A DNA stretch of 64,000 nucleotides from Pseudarthrobacter enclensis (GTDB taxonomy: Bacteria > Actinomycetota > Actinomycetes > Actinomycetales > Micrococcaceae). Of the stretch, positions 44,563 to 59,901 are shown piece by piece. Within the stretch, counting starts at the first letter, position 1. Each line of letters opens with the position of its first letter. The notes under the pieces were generated by a model. It had not been told where the DNA came from and searched no databases. It saw only the letters and a program-made list of their open reading frames with translations. Location: positions 124,001 to 188,000 of the forward strand of contig NZ_JAUSRE010000002.1 in NCBI RefSeq assembly GCF_030811655.1, read 5' to 3'. The translations under genes were made by a program, and so were the position numbers.

Positions 44563-45867
44563 ATGACTACCTCAGTGAACGCGCCCCTCAGCGCACGCGG
44601 AAAACTCGCGTCAACAATGCCTGCCGAGCAGCTGGCTGAGATCACCGAGCTCTTCGCTCTGCGGCGCACCGGCTACTCCCTGGACGCCCCCTTCTACACC
44701 GACCCCACGATCTTCAAGCTCGACATGGAGGCCATCTTCGGCCAGCACTGGATCTTTGCCGGCAGCGTTGCCGAGCTGCCGGAGCCGGGCGACTACATCA
44801 CGGTGGACTACGGCCCCTACTCCCTGATTGTGCTGCGCACCGACGAGGGCGACGTCAACGTCCTGCACAACGTCTGCCGCCACCGCGGTGCACGTGTCCT
44901 GACCGAGGCTGCCGGCTCCACCGGAAACCTGGTCTGCGGCTACCACTCCTGGACCTACTCTCCCGAGGGCAACCTGATCCACGCCTCCGCCCCGGGCGAG
45001 GCGAAGTTCGACAAGAACTGCTTTGCCCTCAAGCGCGCCCACAGCCGCGAGGTTGCCGGGCTCATCTTTGTCTGCATCGCGGACGTTCCGCCCGCAGACT
45101 TCGACGAGACCGCCAAGATCTTCGAGCCCTACCTGGCGCCCCACGACCTGGCCAAGACGAAGATTGCCTACCAGCAGAACATCATCGAAGAAGGCAACTG
45201 GAAGCTCGTCATGGAAAACAACCGTGAGTGCTACCACTGCGACGGACACCCGGAGCTGGCCTGCTCGCTCTTCCCCACGTGGGGCCTGACCGAGGGACTG
45301 ATCCCGACCCACCTCGAAGAGGTCTGGGACCGCAACAAGCAAGCCCAGTCCTCCCTTGAGGAGCGCTGCCGCCGCTACGGCTTGCCCTACGAGGTGGTTG
45401 AGGAACTCGATACCCGCGTTGCCGGTATCCGTATCTCACGCGAATCCCTGGACGGCGAAGGTGAATCGTTCTCGGCCGACGGCCGCCGGCTCTCCAAGAA
45501 GCTGCTCGGCGACCTGCCGGACTTCCGCCTGGGCCGCTGCTCGATGCACCTGCAGCCCAACAGCTGGTTCCACTTCCTGGGGGACCACGTCATCACGTTC
45601 GGCGTCTTCCCCATCAACGAGCACCAGTCCCTGGTCCGCACCACCTGGCTGGTGGCTGACGACGCCGAGGAAGGCGTTGACTACGACCTCGACAAGCTCA
45701 CCTACACCTGGAAGCAGACCAACCTGCAGGACAAGGCGTTCGTGGAGCTGTGCCAGCAGGGCGCCGCCAGCCCCGCCTACGAGCCCGGCCCCTACATGAA
45801 GAGCGAATACCAGGTGGAGGCCTTTATCAACTGGTACGTCCAGCGTGTGCAGGAGCACTTGGCATGA
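44563..45867 (+). CDS. gbcA: Rieske non-haem iron demethylase, GbcA-like (glycine betaine or related)
   Basis: 434 residues; oxygenase subunit predicted to demethylate a quaternary amine, most likely glycine betaine to dimethylglycine, with release of formaldehyde. Rieske cluster ligands are C105, H107, C125 and H128 (CRHRGA, CGYHSW). The mononuclear iron site is in NNRECYHCDGHP with H225 and H229. GGGAGGAAAC precedes the ATG. It overlaps the reductase gene by 4 nt. The neighbouring dimethylglycine oxidases and betaine importer support the substrate. Stachydrine- or carnitine-type relatives are not excluded. Confidence 0.85.
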   Translation: MTTSVNAPLSARGKLASTMPAEQLAEITELFALRRTGYSLDAPFYTDPTIFKLDMEAIFGQHWIFAGSVAELPEPGDYITVDYGPYSLIVLRTDEGDVNVLHNVCRHRGARVLTEAAGSTGNLVCGYHSWTYSPEGNLIHASAPGEAKFDKNCFALKRAHSREVAGLIFVCIADVPPADFDETAKIFEPYLAPHDLAKTKIAYQQNIIEEGNWKLVMENNRECYHCDGHPELACSLFPTWGLTEGLIPTHLEEVWDRNKQAQSSLEERCRRYGLPYEVVEELDTRVAGIRISRESLDGEGESFSADGRRLSKKLLGDLPDFRLGRCSMHLQPNSWFHFLGDHVITFGVFPINEHQSLVRTTWLVADDAEEGVDYDLDKLTYTWKQTNLQDKAFVELCQQGAASPAYEPGPYMKSEYQVEAFINWYVQRVQEHLA

Positions 45868-47282
45868 TTGAGGTCCTCTCTGAGACGGCCGTCCAGGAAC
45901 CACAGCGCATCCGTGGCCTTGAAATGCCGTGGAACCGGGTGATGGGCAGTCACGAAGGACCGGCCAGTGCAGCCAAGGCCCTGGGCCCGTGGCATCCGCA
46001 GGAGTTCATGGCCGAATGCGTCGAGACGGTTCCCGAAGCGGGCGGCATGATGACGTTCGTGTTCCGCCGCTGCGACGGCGCGCCCCTGGCGTTCCGCGCG
46101 GGCCAATACGTGAACATCGCCTTCCCGGTGAACGGAGACGACCAGGAGCCGGTGGACCGCAGCTACTCGCTGTCCAGTTCACCCACGGAACCGTGGACCT
46201 TCAGCGTCACCGTCAAGCGCGACGCTGGCGGACTGGTTTCCCCCTGGGTGCACCAGAACGTCAGGCCCGGCACCGTCCTGGACATGCTGGGACCCGTGGG
46301 GGCGTTCCACCTGCCCGACGCCGACCGGCGGGCCCGGTACCTGTTCCTGGCCGCCGGCGCCGGCATTACCCCCATCATGTCGATGCTGCGGACCATCCAC
46401 TCCCTGCCGGGGACCGCCGACGTGGTGGTGCTCTACCACGGCGCGGAGGCCGGCGGGTTTGCCTTCCACCGGGAGCTGGCCTACATCGCTTCCGTCGATT
46501 CGCGGGTCAAGGTCTTCTACGCCCTGGGCGACCGCGGCAGGCCCGAGGACTGGGAAGGCTTCAGCGGGCGGCTGACCTCAGCCATGATCGACGAGGTGGC
46601 GCCCGACGCCAACGGCCGGCAGGTGTACGCCTGCGGACCCGAGGGTTACCTGAACACCGCCACTGAACTGCTCAGGAACGTGGGCGTCGACGATACTTCC
46701 ATCTACATGGAGTTCTTCTCCGGCGACCGGCAGACCCTCCTTGAATACCAGGCCGAGCTCGCACTGGCCGCGGACATCGCCGAGGAGATCGCTGAGGAGA
46801 TCGCGGAGTCCGCAGGGGACTACTTCGAAGGCCAGCCCGCAGCGTTCGGGATCTACGAGCCCGGCTATGACGACGATGGAACCCTTCAGGCCAACGGACT
46901 GGCTCTGGAAGCCGCCACGCCGGAAGCCCCCGCCGCCGGCACCCCGGCTGTGGGGACGGAGGCTGCGGCCCCGGAGACCCAGGTCCCTGACGCCTCAAGC
47001 TTCGACACCGTGGGTACCGGCAGCCTCACCCTGTCCTTCATGCGCACCGGGATCAATGTCCGGATCGACCCGGAGGAGCACATCCTTGGGGTGGCGCAAC
47101 GTGCGGGTGTCCGGATTGGAGCCAACTGCAAGGAGGGCATGTGCGGCTCCTGCAAGGTGGTCAAGCTGTCCGGGGAGATCGACATGAACCACCAGGGCGG
47201 AATCCGCAAACGGGAAATTGATGCCGGCAAGTTCCTTCCCTGCTGTTCCACGGCGCGCACCGACATGGTGATCGACGCCTAG
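45864..47282 (+). CDS. gbcB: Demethylase reductase, GbcB-like, with extended linker
   Basis: 472 residues; passes electrons from NAD(P)H to the Rieske subunit. FAD-binding RSYSLSSSP (about 95-103), then a nucleotide domain with AAGAGITPIMSMLRTI and YACGPEGYLN. The C-terminal 2Fe-2S ferredoxin is CKEGMCGSCKVVKL plus the final CC. Between them lie about 95 residues, first helical and acidic (ALAADIAEEIAEEIAESAGD), then Ala/Pro-rich, longer than I expect in GbcB. ATG overlaps the oxygenase stop. A hairpin follows the gene. Confidence 0.85.
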   Translation: MIEVLSETAVQEPQRIRGLEMPWNRVMGSHEGPASAAKALGPWHPQEFMAECVETVPEAGGMMTFVFRRCDGAPLAFRAGQYVNIAFPVNGDDQEPVDRSYSLSSSPTEPWTFSVTVKRDAGGLVSPWVHQNVRPGTVLDMLGPVGAFHLPDADRRARYLFLAAGAGITPIMSMLRTIHSLPGTADVVVLYHGAEAGGFAFHRELAYIASVDSRVKVFYALGDRGRPEDWEGFSGRLTSAMIDEVAPDANGRQVYACGPEGYLNTATELLRNVGVDDTSIYMEFFSGDRQTLLEYQAELALAADIAEEIAEEIAESAGDYFEGQPAAFGIYEPGYDDDGTLQANGLALEAATPEAPAAGTPAVGTEAAAPETQVPDASSFDTVGTGSLTLSFMRTGINVRIDPEEHILGVAQRAGVRIGANCKEGMCGSCKVVKLSGEIDMNHQGGIRKREIDAGKFLPCCSTARTDMVIDA

Positions 47283-47347
47283 CCGTTCCCCGAACCGGCG
47301 GCCGCCCCGCGCAGCCCCAAGATTCACCGCAAGTGAAAAGTAAGACC

Positions 47348-47388
47348 CCACGGAAGGCCTGAGGCACCCAGCGTCAGGCCTTCCGTGG
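47348..47388 (+). terminator. Hairpin between the reductase and fdhA genes
   Basis: 15-bp perfect stem CCACGGAAGGCCTGA (47348-47362) / TCAGGCCTTCCGTGG (47374-47388), 11-nt loop, no T-run. It may attenuate or protect rather than end the transcript, since fdhA starts 31 nt later on the same strand with no evident promoter. Confidence 0.65.
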
Positions 47389-47419
47389 CAACCGAACGCC
47401 AACCATAGGAGCCATGCCC

Positions 47420-48634
47420 ATGTCAGGTAACAAAGCTGTTGCGTACAAGGAGCCCGGAGTCGTCGAGGTCATCGACACCCCGTATCCCTCGTTTGAACTG
47501 AAAGCCGGCCCCGGCGTCAATCCCGCTAATGTCGGCCGGAAGGTCCCGCACGGCGTCATCCTGCGCACCGTGAGCACCAACATCTGCGGGTCCGACCAGC
47601 ACATGGTCCGCGGCCGCACCACTGCCCCCGCCGGCCTCGTCCTGGGGCACGAGATCACCGGCGAAGTCATCGAGACCGGGCCGGACGTCGAATTCATCAA
47701 GGTCGGGGACATCGTCTCGGTCCCCTTCAACATTTCGTGCGGGCGCTGCCGGAACTGCAAAGAGCGCAAGACCGGCATCTGCCTGAACGTGAACCCGGAT
47801 CGTCCCGGCTCTGCCTACGGCTATGTGGACATGGGCGGCTGGGTCGGTGGGCAGGCGGAGTACGTCCTGGTTCCGTACGCTGACTGGAACCTGTTGCGGT
47901 TCCCGGACCGGGACCAGGCGCTGGAGAAGATCATGGACCTGACCATGCTCTCGGACATCCTGCCCACAGGCTTCCACGGCGCCGTCACGGCCGGCGTCGG
48001 CGTCGGGTCCACCGTGTACGTTGCCGGAGCCGGCCCCGTAGGCCTTGCCGCGGCCGCCAGCGCCCAGCTGCTGGGAGCCGCGGTGGTCATCGTGGGCGAC
48101 CTCAACGAGGACCGCCTGGCCCGGGCCCGGTCCTTTGGCTGCGAAACCGTCAATGTGGCCAACGGCGACCCCGCAGACCAGATCGAGCAGATCCTCGGTG
48201 TCCGGGAGGTCGACTCCGGAATCGACGCTGTCGGCTTCGAGGCCCGCGGACACGGCCACGGCGCCCAGGAAGCACCGGCCACGGTGCTTAACTCGCTGAT
48301 GGACCTCACCACGGCCGGCGGCTCTGTGGGCATTCCCGGCCTCTACGTCACGGGCGACCCGGGAGCCGCGGACGAGGCCGCCCGGAAGGGAAGCCTGTCC
48401 CTGTCACTGGGCACCGGCTGGGCCAAGTCCCTCTCCTTCACCACGGGCCAGTGCCCGGTGATGAAGTACAACCGGCAGCTGATGATGGCGATCCTGCATG
48501 ACAGGATCCAGATCGCCAAGGCGGTCAACGCTACGGCCATTTCGCTCGACGATGCCCCCCGCGGGTACGCGGAGTTCGACGCCGGAGCTGCCACGAAGTA
48601 TGTCCTGGACCCGAACGGTTACCTCAACAACTGA
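47420..48634 (+). CDS. fdhA: Glutathione-independent formaldehyde dehydrogenase
   Basis: 404-residue zinc dehydrogenase that oxidises free formaldehyde to formate with tightly bound NAD. STNICGSDQHMVRG, VLGHEITGEV and the structural zinc loop CGRCRNCKERKTGIC agree closely with Pseudomonas putida FdhA as remembered, as do DLTMLSDILPTGFHGA and YVAGAGPVGLAAAASAQLLGAA. Start 47420 is preferred to 47414: AGGAG lies 8 nt before it and the protein then begins MSGNKAV as in P. putida. It is the second formaldehyde route in the window. Confidence 0.93.
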   Translation: MSGNKAVAYKEPGVVEVIDTPYPSFELKAGPGVNPANVGRKVPHGVILRTVSTNICGSDQHMVRGRTTAPAGLVLGHEITGEVIETGPDVEFIKVGDIVSVPFNISCGRCRNCKERKTGICLNVNPDRPGSAYGYVDMGGWVGGQAEYVLVPYADWNLLRFPDRDQALEKIMDLTMLSDILPTGFHGAVTAGVGVGSTVYVAGAGPVGLAAAASAQLLGAAVVIVGDLNEDRLARARSFGCETVNVANGDPADQIEQILGVREVDSGIDAVGFEARGHGHGAQEAPATVLNSLMDLTTAGGSVGIPGLYVTGDPGAADEAARKGSLSLSLGTGWAKSLSFTTGQCPVMKYNRQLMMAILHDRIQIAKAVNATAISLDDAPRGYAEFDAGAATKYVLDPNGYLNN

Positions 48635-48663
48635 TATCCGGAGCCCGGTTTCTGAAGAGCATG

Positions 48664-48705
48664 GGAGCCAGTCCCAAGGATCTACCTTGGGACTGGCTCC
48701 TTTTT
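48664..48705 (+). terminator. Terminator after fdhA
   Basis: 16-bp perfect stem GGAGCCAGTCCCAAGG (48664-48679) / CCTTGGGACTGGCTCC (48685-48700), loop ATCTA, then five T. Confidence 0.93.
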
Positions 48706-48736
48706 CGTTGCCGACAGTGCGCGCTCCGCGGGCAAC

Positions 48737-48781
48737 AAAAAGGTGGTTGGGCCTGCCGGTCTCAAGCAGGCCCAACCACCT
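48737..48781 (-). terminator. Terminator of the dimethylglycine oxidase paralogue
   Basis: On the minus strand a 16-bp stem (AGGTGGTTGGGCCTGC at 48741-48756 with its mirror at 48766-48781) is followed by a TTTTT run. It lies 17 nt past the stop. Confidence 0.9.
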
Positions 48782-48798
48782 GGTGTGGTTAGGGCAAA

Positions 48799-52978
<4,180 letters not shown>

Positions 52979-53161
52979 AAACAGTTTCCTTTGGTGATTC
53001 AGCGCTGCCGCGAAGGTGCTGACATCGCTGTGCGGCCGATGCGAGAGCCAGGGCTCCCTTTCGGATCGGCCATCATGAATTCGTTCGTCCGTTTCCAAGG
53101 CCATCACGGTGGAGTCGGGGGACGCGAGGAGCATATCCGGGCGAGCTTCGTTCCGTGATGA

Positions 53162-53217
53162 TCAACAACGTTCGCTGTATGCAACAAAATCGTGCGCTAG
53201 CTCACACTCAATGTCAA
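53162..53217 (-). promoter_or_regulatory. Promoter-operator module 3 (MFS transporter)
   Basis: Minus strand: TTGACA (53217-53212), 17 nt, CACGAT (53194-53189), 3 nt, GTTGC (53185-53181), 14 nt, GTTGA (53166-53162). The second repeat has one mismatch and the first is 3 nt further from the -10 than in modules 1 and 2. TGTGAGCT after the -35 is shared with module 2. Confidence 0.7.
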
Positions 53218-53356
53218 GAGCGTGACCTGTGAAAGGCAGAGTATGTAAGCGTCCTTGCCTATTGTTCCGGGGCAAGCCGAAGGACCTGCCCGCTGGGGTA
53301 GGGGGACGGGCCCGCTGTCAGTCCATTGGGCGGCATCCGGGCCCCTCCTTGCCAAG

Positions 53357-53377
53357 CCACCGGCACCATGCCGGTGG
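53357..53377 (-). terminator. Short hairpin downstream of folD
   Basis: CCACCGGCA / TGCCGGTGG, 9 bp with loop CCA. It is followed by no clear T-run. With the element at 53384-53465 it could end the minus-strand purU-folD transcript. Confidence 0.4.
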
Positions 53378-53383
53378 CGGGGC

Positions 53384-53465
53384 CCCGTTTTCCGAAAACG
53401 GTGCTTCGATGAGGAATACCTCCCCAGGTCTTAGGCCCATCGAAGCACCTTTCACGGAAAACGGG
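53384..53465. repeat. Large extragenic palindrome
   Basis: Outer arms CCCGTTTTCCG (53384-53394) and CGGAAAACGGG (53455-53465). Inner arms are GGTGCTTCGATG (53400-53411) and CATCGAAGCACC (53438-53449). AAAAC/TTTCA bulges lie between them and a 26-nt loop at the centre. It lies in the 511-bp gap 52979-53489, which has no gene; the rest of the gap is promoter module 3 and plain GC-rich sequence. It looks like a REP- or MITE-type element. Confidence 0.6.
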
Positions 53466-53489
53466 ACGTCCCGCTGCGACCGCCGGGCC

Positions 53490-54395
53490 CTAGCTTGCCG
53501 TCTCCAGGACGGGGACCCCTGGATCGCCGGCCGGCAGCGGCGGGGGTGACGATTGGCGGCGCGCCGCCTCCACGGTATGGAGCAGCAGCAGCGCGGTGGT
53601 GACGGATCCGACGCCGCCCGGAACCGGACTGAGCGCAGCTGCAACCCCGCGGACGCTGTCCGCGTCCACGTCGCCCACCAGGGATCCGTCAGCCAGGACG
53701 TTGGTGCCCACATCGATCACCACCGAGGCGGGGGAGACGTGGCGGCCGTTGAGCAGGCCTGTCCTTCCCGCCGCGACCACCAAGATGTCAGCCCCGGCTG
53801 TGTAGCGCTCCAGCGGCCCGGAGCGCGAATGGCATACCGTCACGGCAGCGTCGCGTTCCAGCAGCAGGAAGGCAAGCGGCTTTCCCACCACTGCCGAGCG
53901 GCCCACAACCACGGCGCTGCGGCCCGCCACCGGGATGCGGTAGTGCTCAAGGATCTCGACGACGGACCGGGCCGTGGCAGGCGCGAAGGCCGGCTGCCCC
54001 ACGGCCAGGCGGCCAAGGCTCAGCGGGTTCGCCCCGTCGATGTCCTTTTCAGGCGGGATCAGGCCCACCAGGGCATCGGTGTGGACGCCGGCCGGCAGCG
54101 GCGTCTGCAGGATGATGCCGTGCACCGACGGTTCGGCGCCCAGGTCGCGCAGGACGCCGGCCAGGACCTGCTCCGTTGCGTCGTGCCCCAGGTCGATGAC
54201 CCGGCACCCGATTCCGGCCGCCTCCGCGGCACGCTCGATGGAGCGGACGTACCAGTGGGTGGACCCGTCGTCGGTGGCGATGACCACCGCCAAGGCAGGA
54301 TGGATGCCGCCCTGCCCGAGTTCCCGGGCCTGTTCCCGGGCGCGGCGCCGGATGTTTCCGGCCAGTTCCTTTCCGGAGAGCGACTGGGTGCTCAT
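53490..54395 (-). CDS. folD: FolD-type methylenetetrahydrofolate dehydrogenase lacking the cyclohydrolase lysine
   Basis: 301 residues. FolD marks: Y49 in HWYVRSIERAAE, IILQTPLPAGV (conserved Gln), PPEKDIDG (conserved Asp), and the NADP motif VVVGRSAVVGKPLAFLLL with CHSRS. E. coli has YVASK with catalytic K54; here the matching residue is I53 (codon 54237-54239, ATC on the coding strand). K54 is needed for cyclohydrolase, while substitutions there can keep dehydrogenase activity. The preceding overlapping gene encodes a separate cyclohydrolase-type protein, which would supply the lost step. ATG overlaps its stop (ATGA). Confidence 0.9.
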   Translation of the reverse strand: MSTQSLSGKELAGNIRRRAREQARELGQGGIHPALAVVIATDDGSTHWYVRSIERAAEAAGIGCRVIDLGHDATEQVLAGVLRDLGAEPSVHGIILQTPLPAGVHTDALVGLIPPEKDIDGANPLSLGRLAVGQPAFAPATARSVVEILEHYRIPVAGRSAVVVGRSAVVGKPLAFLLLERDAAVTVCHSRSGPLERYTAGADILVVAAGRTGLLNGRHVSPASVVIDVGTNVLADGSLVGDVDADSVRGVAAALSPVPGGVGSVTTALLLLHTVEAARRQSSPPPLPAGDPGVPVLETAS

Positions 54396-55066
54396 TGAAG
54401 GATCCTTTCCCGTACCCGCGCCACCAGGGCGTCCGCAGCCGCCACGACCTCTTCCTCGATGCCGTCCGTCTGGTCCTTGAGCAGCGAGCGCATCGTTCGG
54501 TCCTTGATGGCCACGACGTTGATGTCGATGTTGACCCGTGCCGTGGTGGCGGCAGCGCGGGCCGCGTCTGCTGCTGCCGCCACGTCGCTGATCACGTTCG
54601 GATTGGCCGCATCGGCCAGCCCGGTTGCGAGCTCCACCACTGCGCCGGCCAGCTTGACCAGCTGGGCGGGGGTCTGTGCCGCCTGCACCAGCGCTGCCTG
54701 GATGGCTGACGATTTGGCGGCCTTGAGCTCTTCGGTGTCAGAGGCAAGCCGGTACGCGTCGATGACGGCCTGGAAGACCTGTTCATCGGAGTCGGCCAGG
54801 CGCAGTGCCTCCGACGAGAGCTCATCGGCCACCGTCGTGGTCCGCTCTACCAGTGCTGCATGCTCTGCGTACTTGGGGCCGGTGGTGTAGCGCGCCACCA
54901 TGGCCACCAGGGCCGCCCCCTGTGCGGCGTGGAGTGCGGCGGCCGCCCCGCCTCCCGGCGTGGGTTGCCGGGAGGCGAGCCTTGCGAGGTAGCTGCCGAT
55001 GGTTTCGGTACCGATCGACCCCGTGCCGGCGGCCGGCAGTGCGCTGTTCGCTTGCTGTTCCGCCAT
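54392..55066 (-). CDS. fchA: Cyclodeaminase/cyclohydrolase family protein (FchA-like methenyl-THF cyclohydrolase)
   Basis: 224-residue all-helical protein of the FTCD_C family. Hallmarks are LASRQPTPGGGAAAALHAAQGAALVAMVARYT, then ADSDEQVFQAVIDAYRL and the late NPNVISDVAAAADAARAA, which frame the folate site. The family opens 5,10-methenyl-THF to 10-formyl-THF or deaminates formimino-THF. With no histidine-degradation genes nearby and dimethylglycine oxidase, purU and a lysine-less folD on the same transcript, the cyclohydrolase role is favoured. It starts 2 nt after the oxidase stop. Confidence 0.87.
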   Translation of the reverse strand: MAEQQANSALPAAGTGSIGTETIGSYLARLASRQPTPGGGAAAALHAAQGAALVAMVARYTTGPKYAEHAALVERTTTVADELSSEALRLADSDEQVFQAVIDAYRLASDTEELKAAKSSAIQAALVQAAQTPAQLVKLAGAVVELATGLADAANPNVISDVAAAADAARAAATTARVNIDINVVAIKDRTMRSLLKDQTDGIEEEVVAAADALVARVRERILQ

Positions 55067-55068
55067 GG

Positions 55069-58517
<3,449 letters not shown>

Positions 58518-58530
58518 GTCCCTCCTCCTT

Positions 58531-58605
58531 CTAGATATATTCAAAAGCACGAAACTGATATATTAGATTGAGTGCCAGCGTATACTCGTCCATAGGTGAG
58601 GTCAA
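58531..58605 (-). promoter_or_regulatory. purU promoter with TGATATAT-type operators
   Basis: Minus strand: TTGACC (58605-58600), 17 nt, TACGCT (58582-58577). Just downstream is the near-palindrome CTGATATATTAG (58555-58566) and a second AGATATAT site (58531-58544). The position just after the -10 suits repression, probably by the divergent GntR-family protein. Confidence 0.7.
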
Positions 58606-58640
58606 TAGTTTTTTTCTGGTTTGGGAAGAAGGGGCTCAGC

Positions 58641-59321
58641 ATGGCATTCGAAGCTTTGGCGGTGGCGGACGAAGCTGGCAGGAAGTCGCTGGCAGACGTC
58701 GCCTACGAGAGCATCCGCGACTGGCTGCTGACCCTGGAGATCAAGCCCGGCGAGCTGCTGAACGACGAGCTACTTGCCAAGAGCCTGGGTGTGGGAAGGA
58801 CTCCAGTGCGCGAAGCCCTGAAGCGGCTGGAGCTGGACCGGCTGGTGAAGACCTACCCACGGCGGGGCACCTTCGCCACCAGGGTGGACGTGACCGACCT
58901 TTCCTTCATCTCGGAGATCCGGGCGCAACTTGAGCCCCTCGCTGCCGCGCGGGCCGCCCGGGTTGCTTCCCCGGCGGTCCGGGCCGAGCTGCGTGCCACG
59001 CTCGAGAAGGTTGAGGCGTTCGATGTCGCCGCGGCAACAGTGACCGAGACGCTGCAGCTGGACGCCCGGGTGCACCAGGGTATTTACGCCGCCGCTGCCA
59101 ATCCGCATCTGGAGGACATCCTGATCAGGTATGACAACCTGGCGACGCGGATCTGGTGCATGGTCATTGACCGCCTGCCGGACTTGTCCCACCACGTGCG
59201 CGAACACCTCGATCTGCTGCGCGCGGTCATCGACGGGGACGAGGAGCGGGCGTCCGAGCTTGCCAAGGTCCATGTGAGTGGATTCGAGCATGCTGTGCGC
59301 GAGGCGCTCTTTAACGCCTAG
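58641..59321 (+). CDS. GntR-family regulator with FCD domain
   Basis: 226 residues. N-terminal winged helix (LADVAYESIRDWLLTLEIKPGELLNDELLAKSLGVGRTPVREALKRLE) and C-terminal helical FCD ligand domain with metal-site patterns (EIRAQLEPLAA, DARVHQGIY, HHVREHLDLL, HVSGFEHAV). ATG at 58641 follows AGAAGGGG. It is divergent from purU and near three TGATATAT sites, so it likely controls the C1/dimethylglycine genes and itself. The ligand could be a pathway intermediate; not determined. Confidence 0.9.
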   Translation: MAFEALAVADEAGRKSLADVAYESIRDWLLTLEIKPGELLNDELLAKSLGVGRTPVREALKRLELDRLVKTYPRRGTFATRVDVTDLSFISEIRAQLEPLAAARAARVASPAVRAELRATLEKVEAFDVAAATVTETLQLDARVHQGIYAAAANPHLEDILIRYDNLATRIWCMVIDRLPDLSHHVREHLDLLRAVIDGDEERASELAKVHVSGFEHAVREALFNA

Positions 59322-59345
59322 GGTGGGATGCCTTCCCGACGCGCT

Positions 59346-59398
59346 GTTGACATGGGGTGTGACCTGGCCCATACTCTGAATCCATATTGATATATCAA
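59346..59398 (+). promoter_or_regulatory. Promoter with perfect ATTGATATATCAAT palindrome
   Basis: TTGACA (59346-59351), 17 nt, CATACT (59369-59374), then the 14-bp perfect palindrome ATTGATATATCAAT (59385-59398) at the expected transcription start. A partial copy, AATATCAG, follows. It is the best operator match for the neighbouring GntR protein and drives the small gene at 59456. Confidence 0.75.
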
Positions 59399-59455
59399 TC
59401 AAATATCAGTGTTGGATTTTTTGAGCGGCGATGGCGCCGGCGAACGGAGCTACCA

Positions 59456-59731
59456 GTGAATTCCGAAGCAACCATTGAAACCCAACGAGCCGCGAGCGAC
59501 CTCGAACACGACGGGACGGACGCCGGTAAGACGGACAAGCCGCTCGGCCTGCGCGTGGACTGGGCGCGACTGCCCGGCCACAGTGTCGAGGTGTGGCTGC
59601 AGGGGGAGCGGGTGGCCCGCGGGGTGGTGGACCAGGCGGCGGAAGACAATTCCGTGCTCTGGATAGCAGCCGAAGGGATCAGCACCCGTCGCATCTTCGA
59701 CAAGTCATCGGGCTACCAGGTCTGGCTGTAA
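59456..59731 (+). CDS. Small hypothetical protein under the GntR-type operator
   Basis: 91 residues from GTG 59456, which has GGAG 6 nt upstream; an upstream ATT-type extension through the operator is rejected. An acidic, Thr-rich N-terminal third precedes an apparent small beta domain (GLRVDWARLPGHSVEVWLQGERVARGVVDQA, then VLWIAAEGISTRRIFDK). No known family. Its place between the regulator and the betaine importer, behind a strong operator, suggests a role in this pathway or its control. Confidence 0.6.
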   Translation: MNSEATIETQRAASDLEHDGTDAGKTDKPLGLRVDWARLPGHSVEVWLQGERVARGVVDQAAEDNSVLWIAAEGISTRRIFDKSSGYQVWL

Positions 59732-59825
59732 CCGTCCCTGGCGTACGCAACGCAGATGGTCCTGGGAGTCCATGGCTGGGGGCCAGCGTCATTCCCGTGA
59801 CGTGAATGCTGCAAAGCCTATATAA

Positions 59826-59870
59826 AAAGGCTCCGGCCCCGGCGCTTGATGCGCCGGGGCCGGAGCCTTT
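59826..59870. terminator. Bidirectional terminator before the betaine importer genes
   Basis: 20-bp perfect stem (59826-59845 with 59851-59870), loop TTGAT, core AGGCTCCGGCCCC. AAAAA on the left and TTT on the right allow action on both strands. It lies between the convergent small gene and the substrate-binding protein gene. Confidence 0.93.
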
Positions 59871-59901
59871 CCCATCGTCGTGGGCCGTTAGGGAGTGACT
59901 G

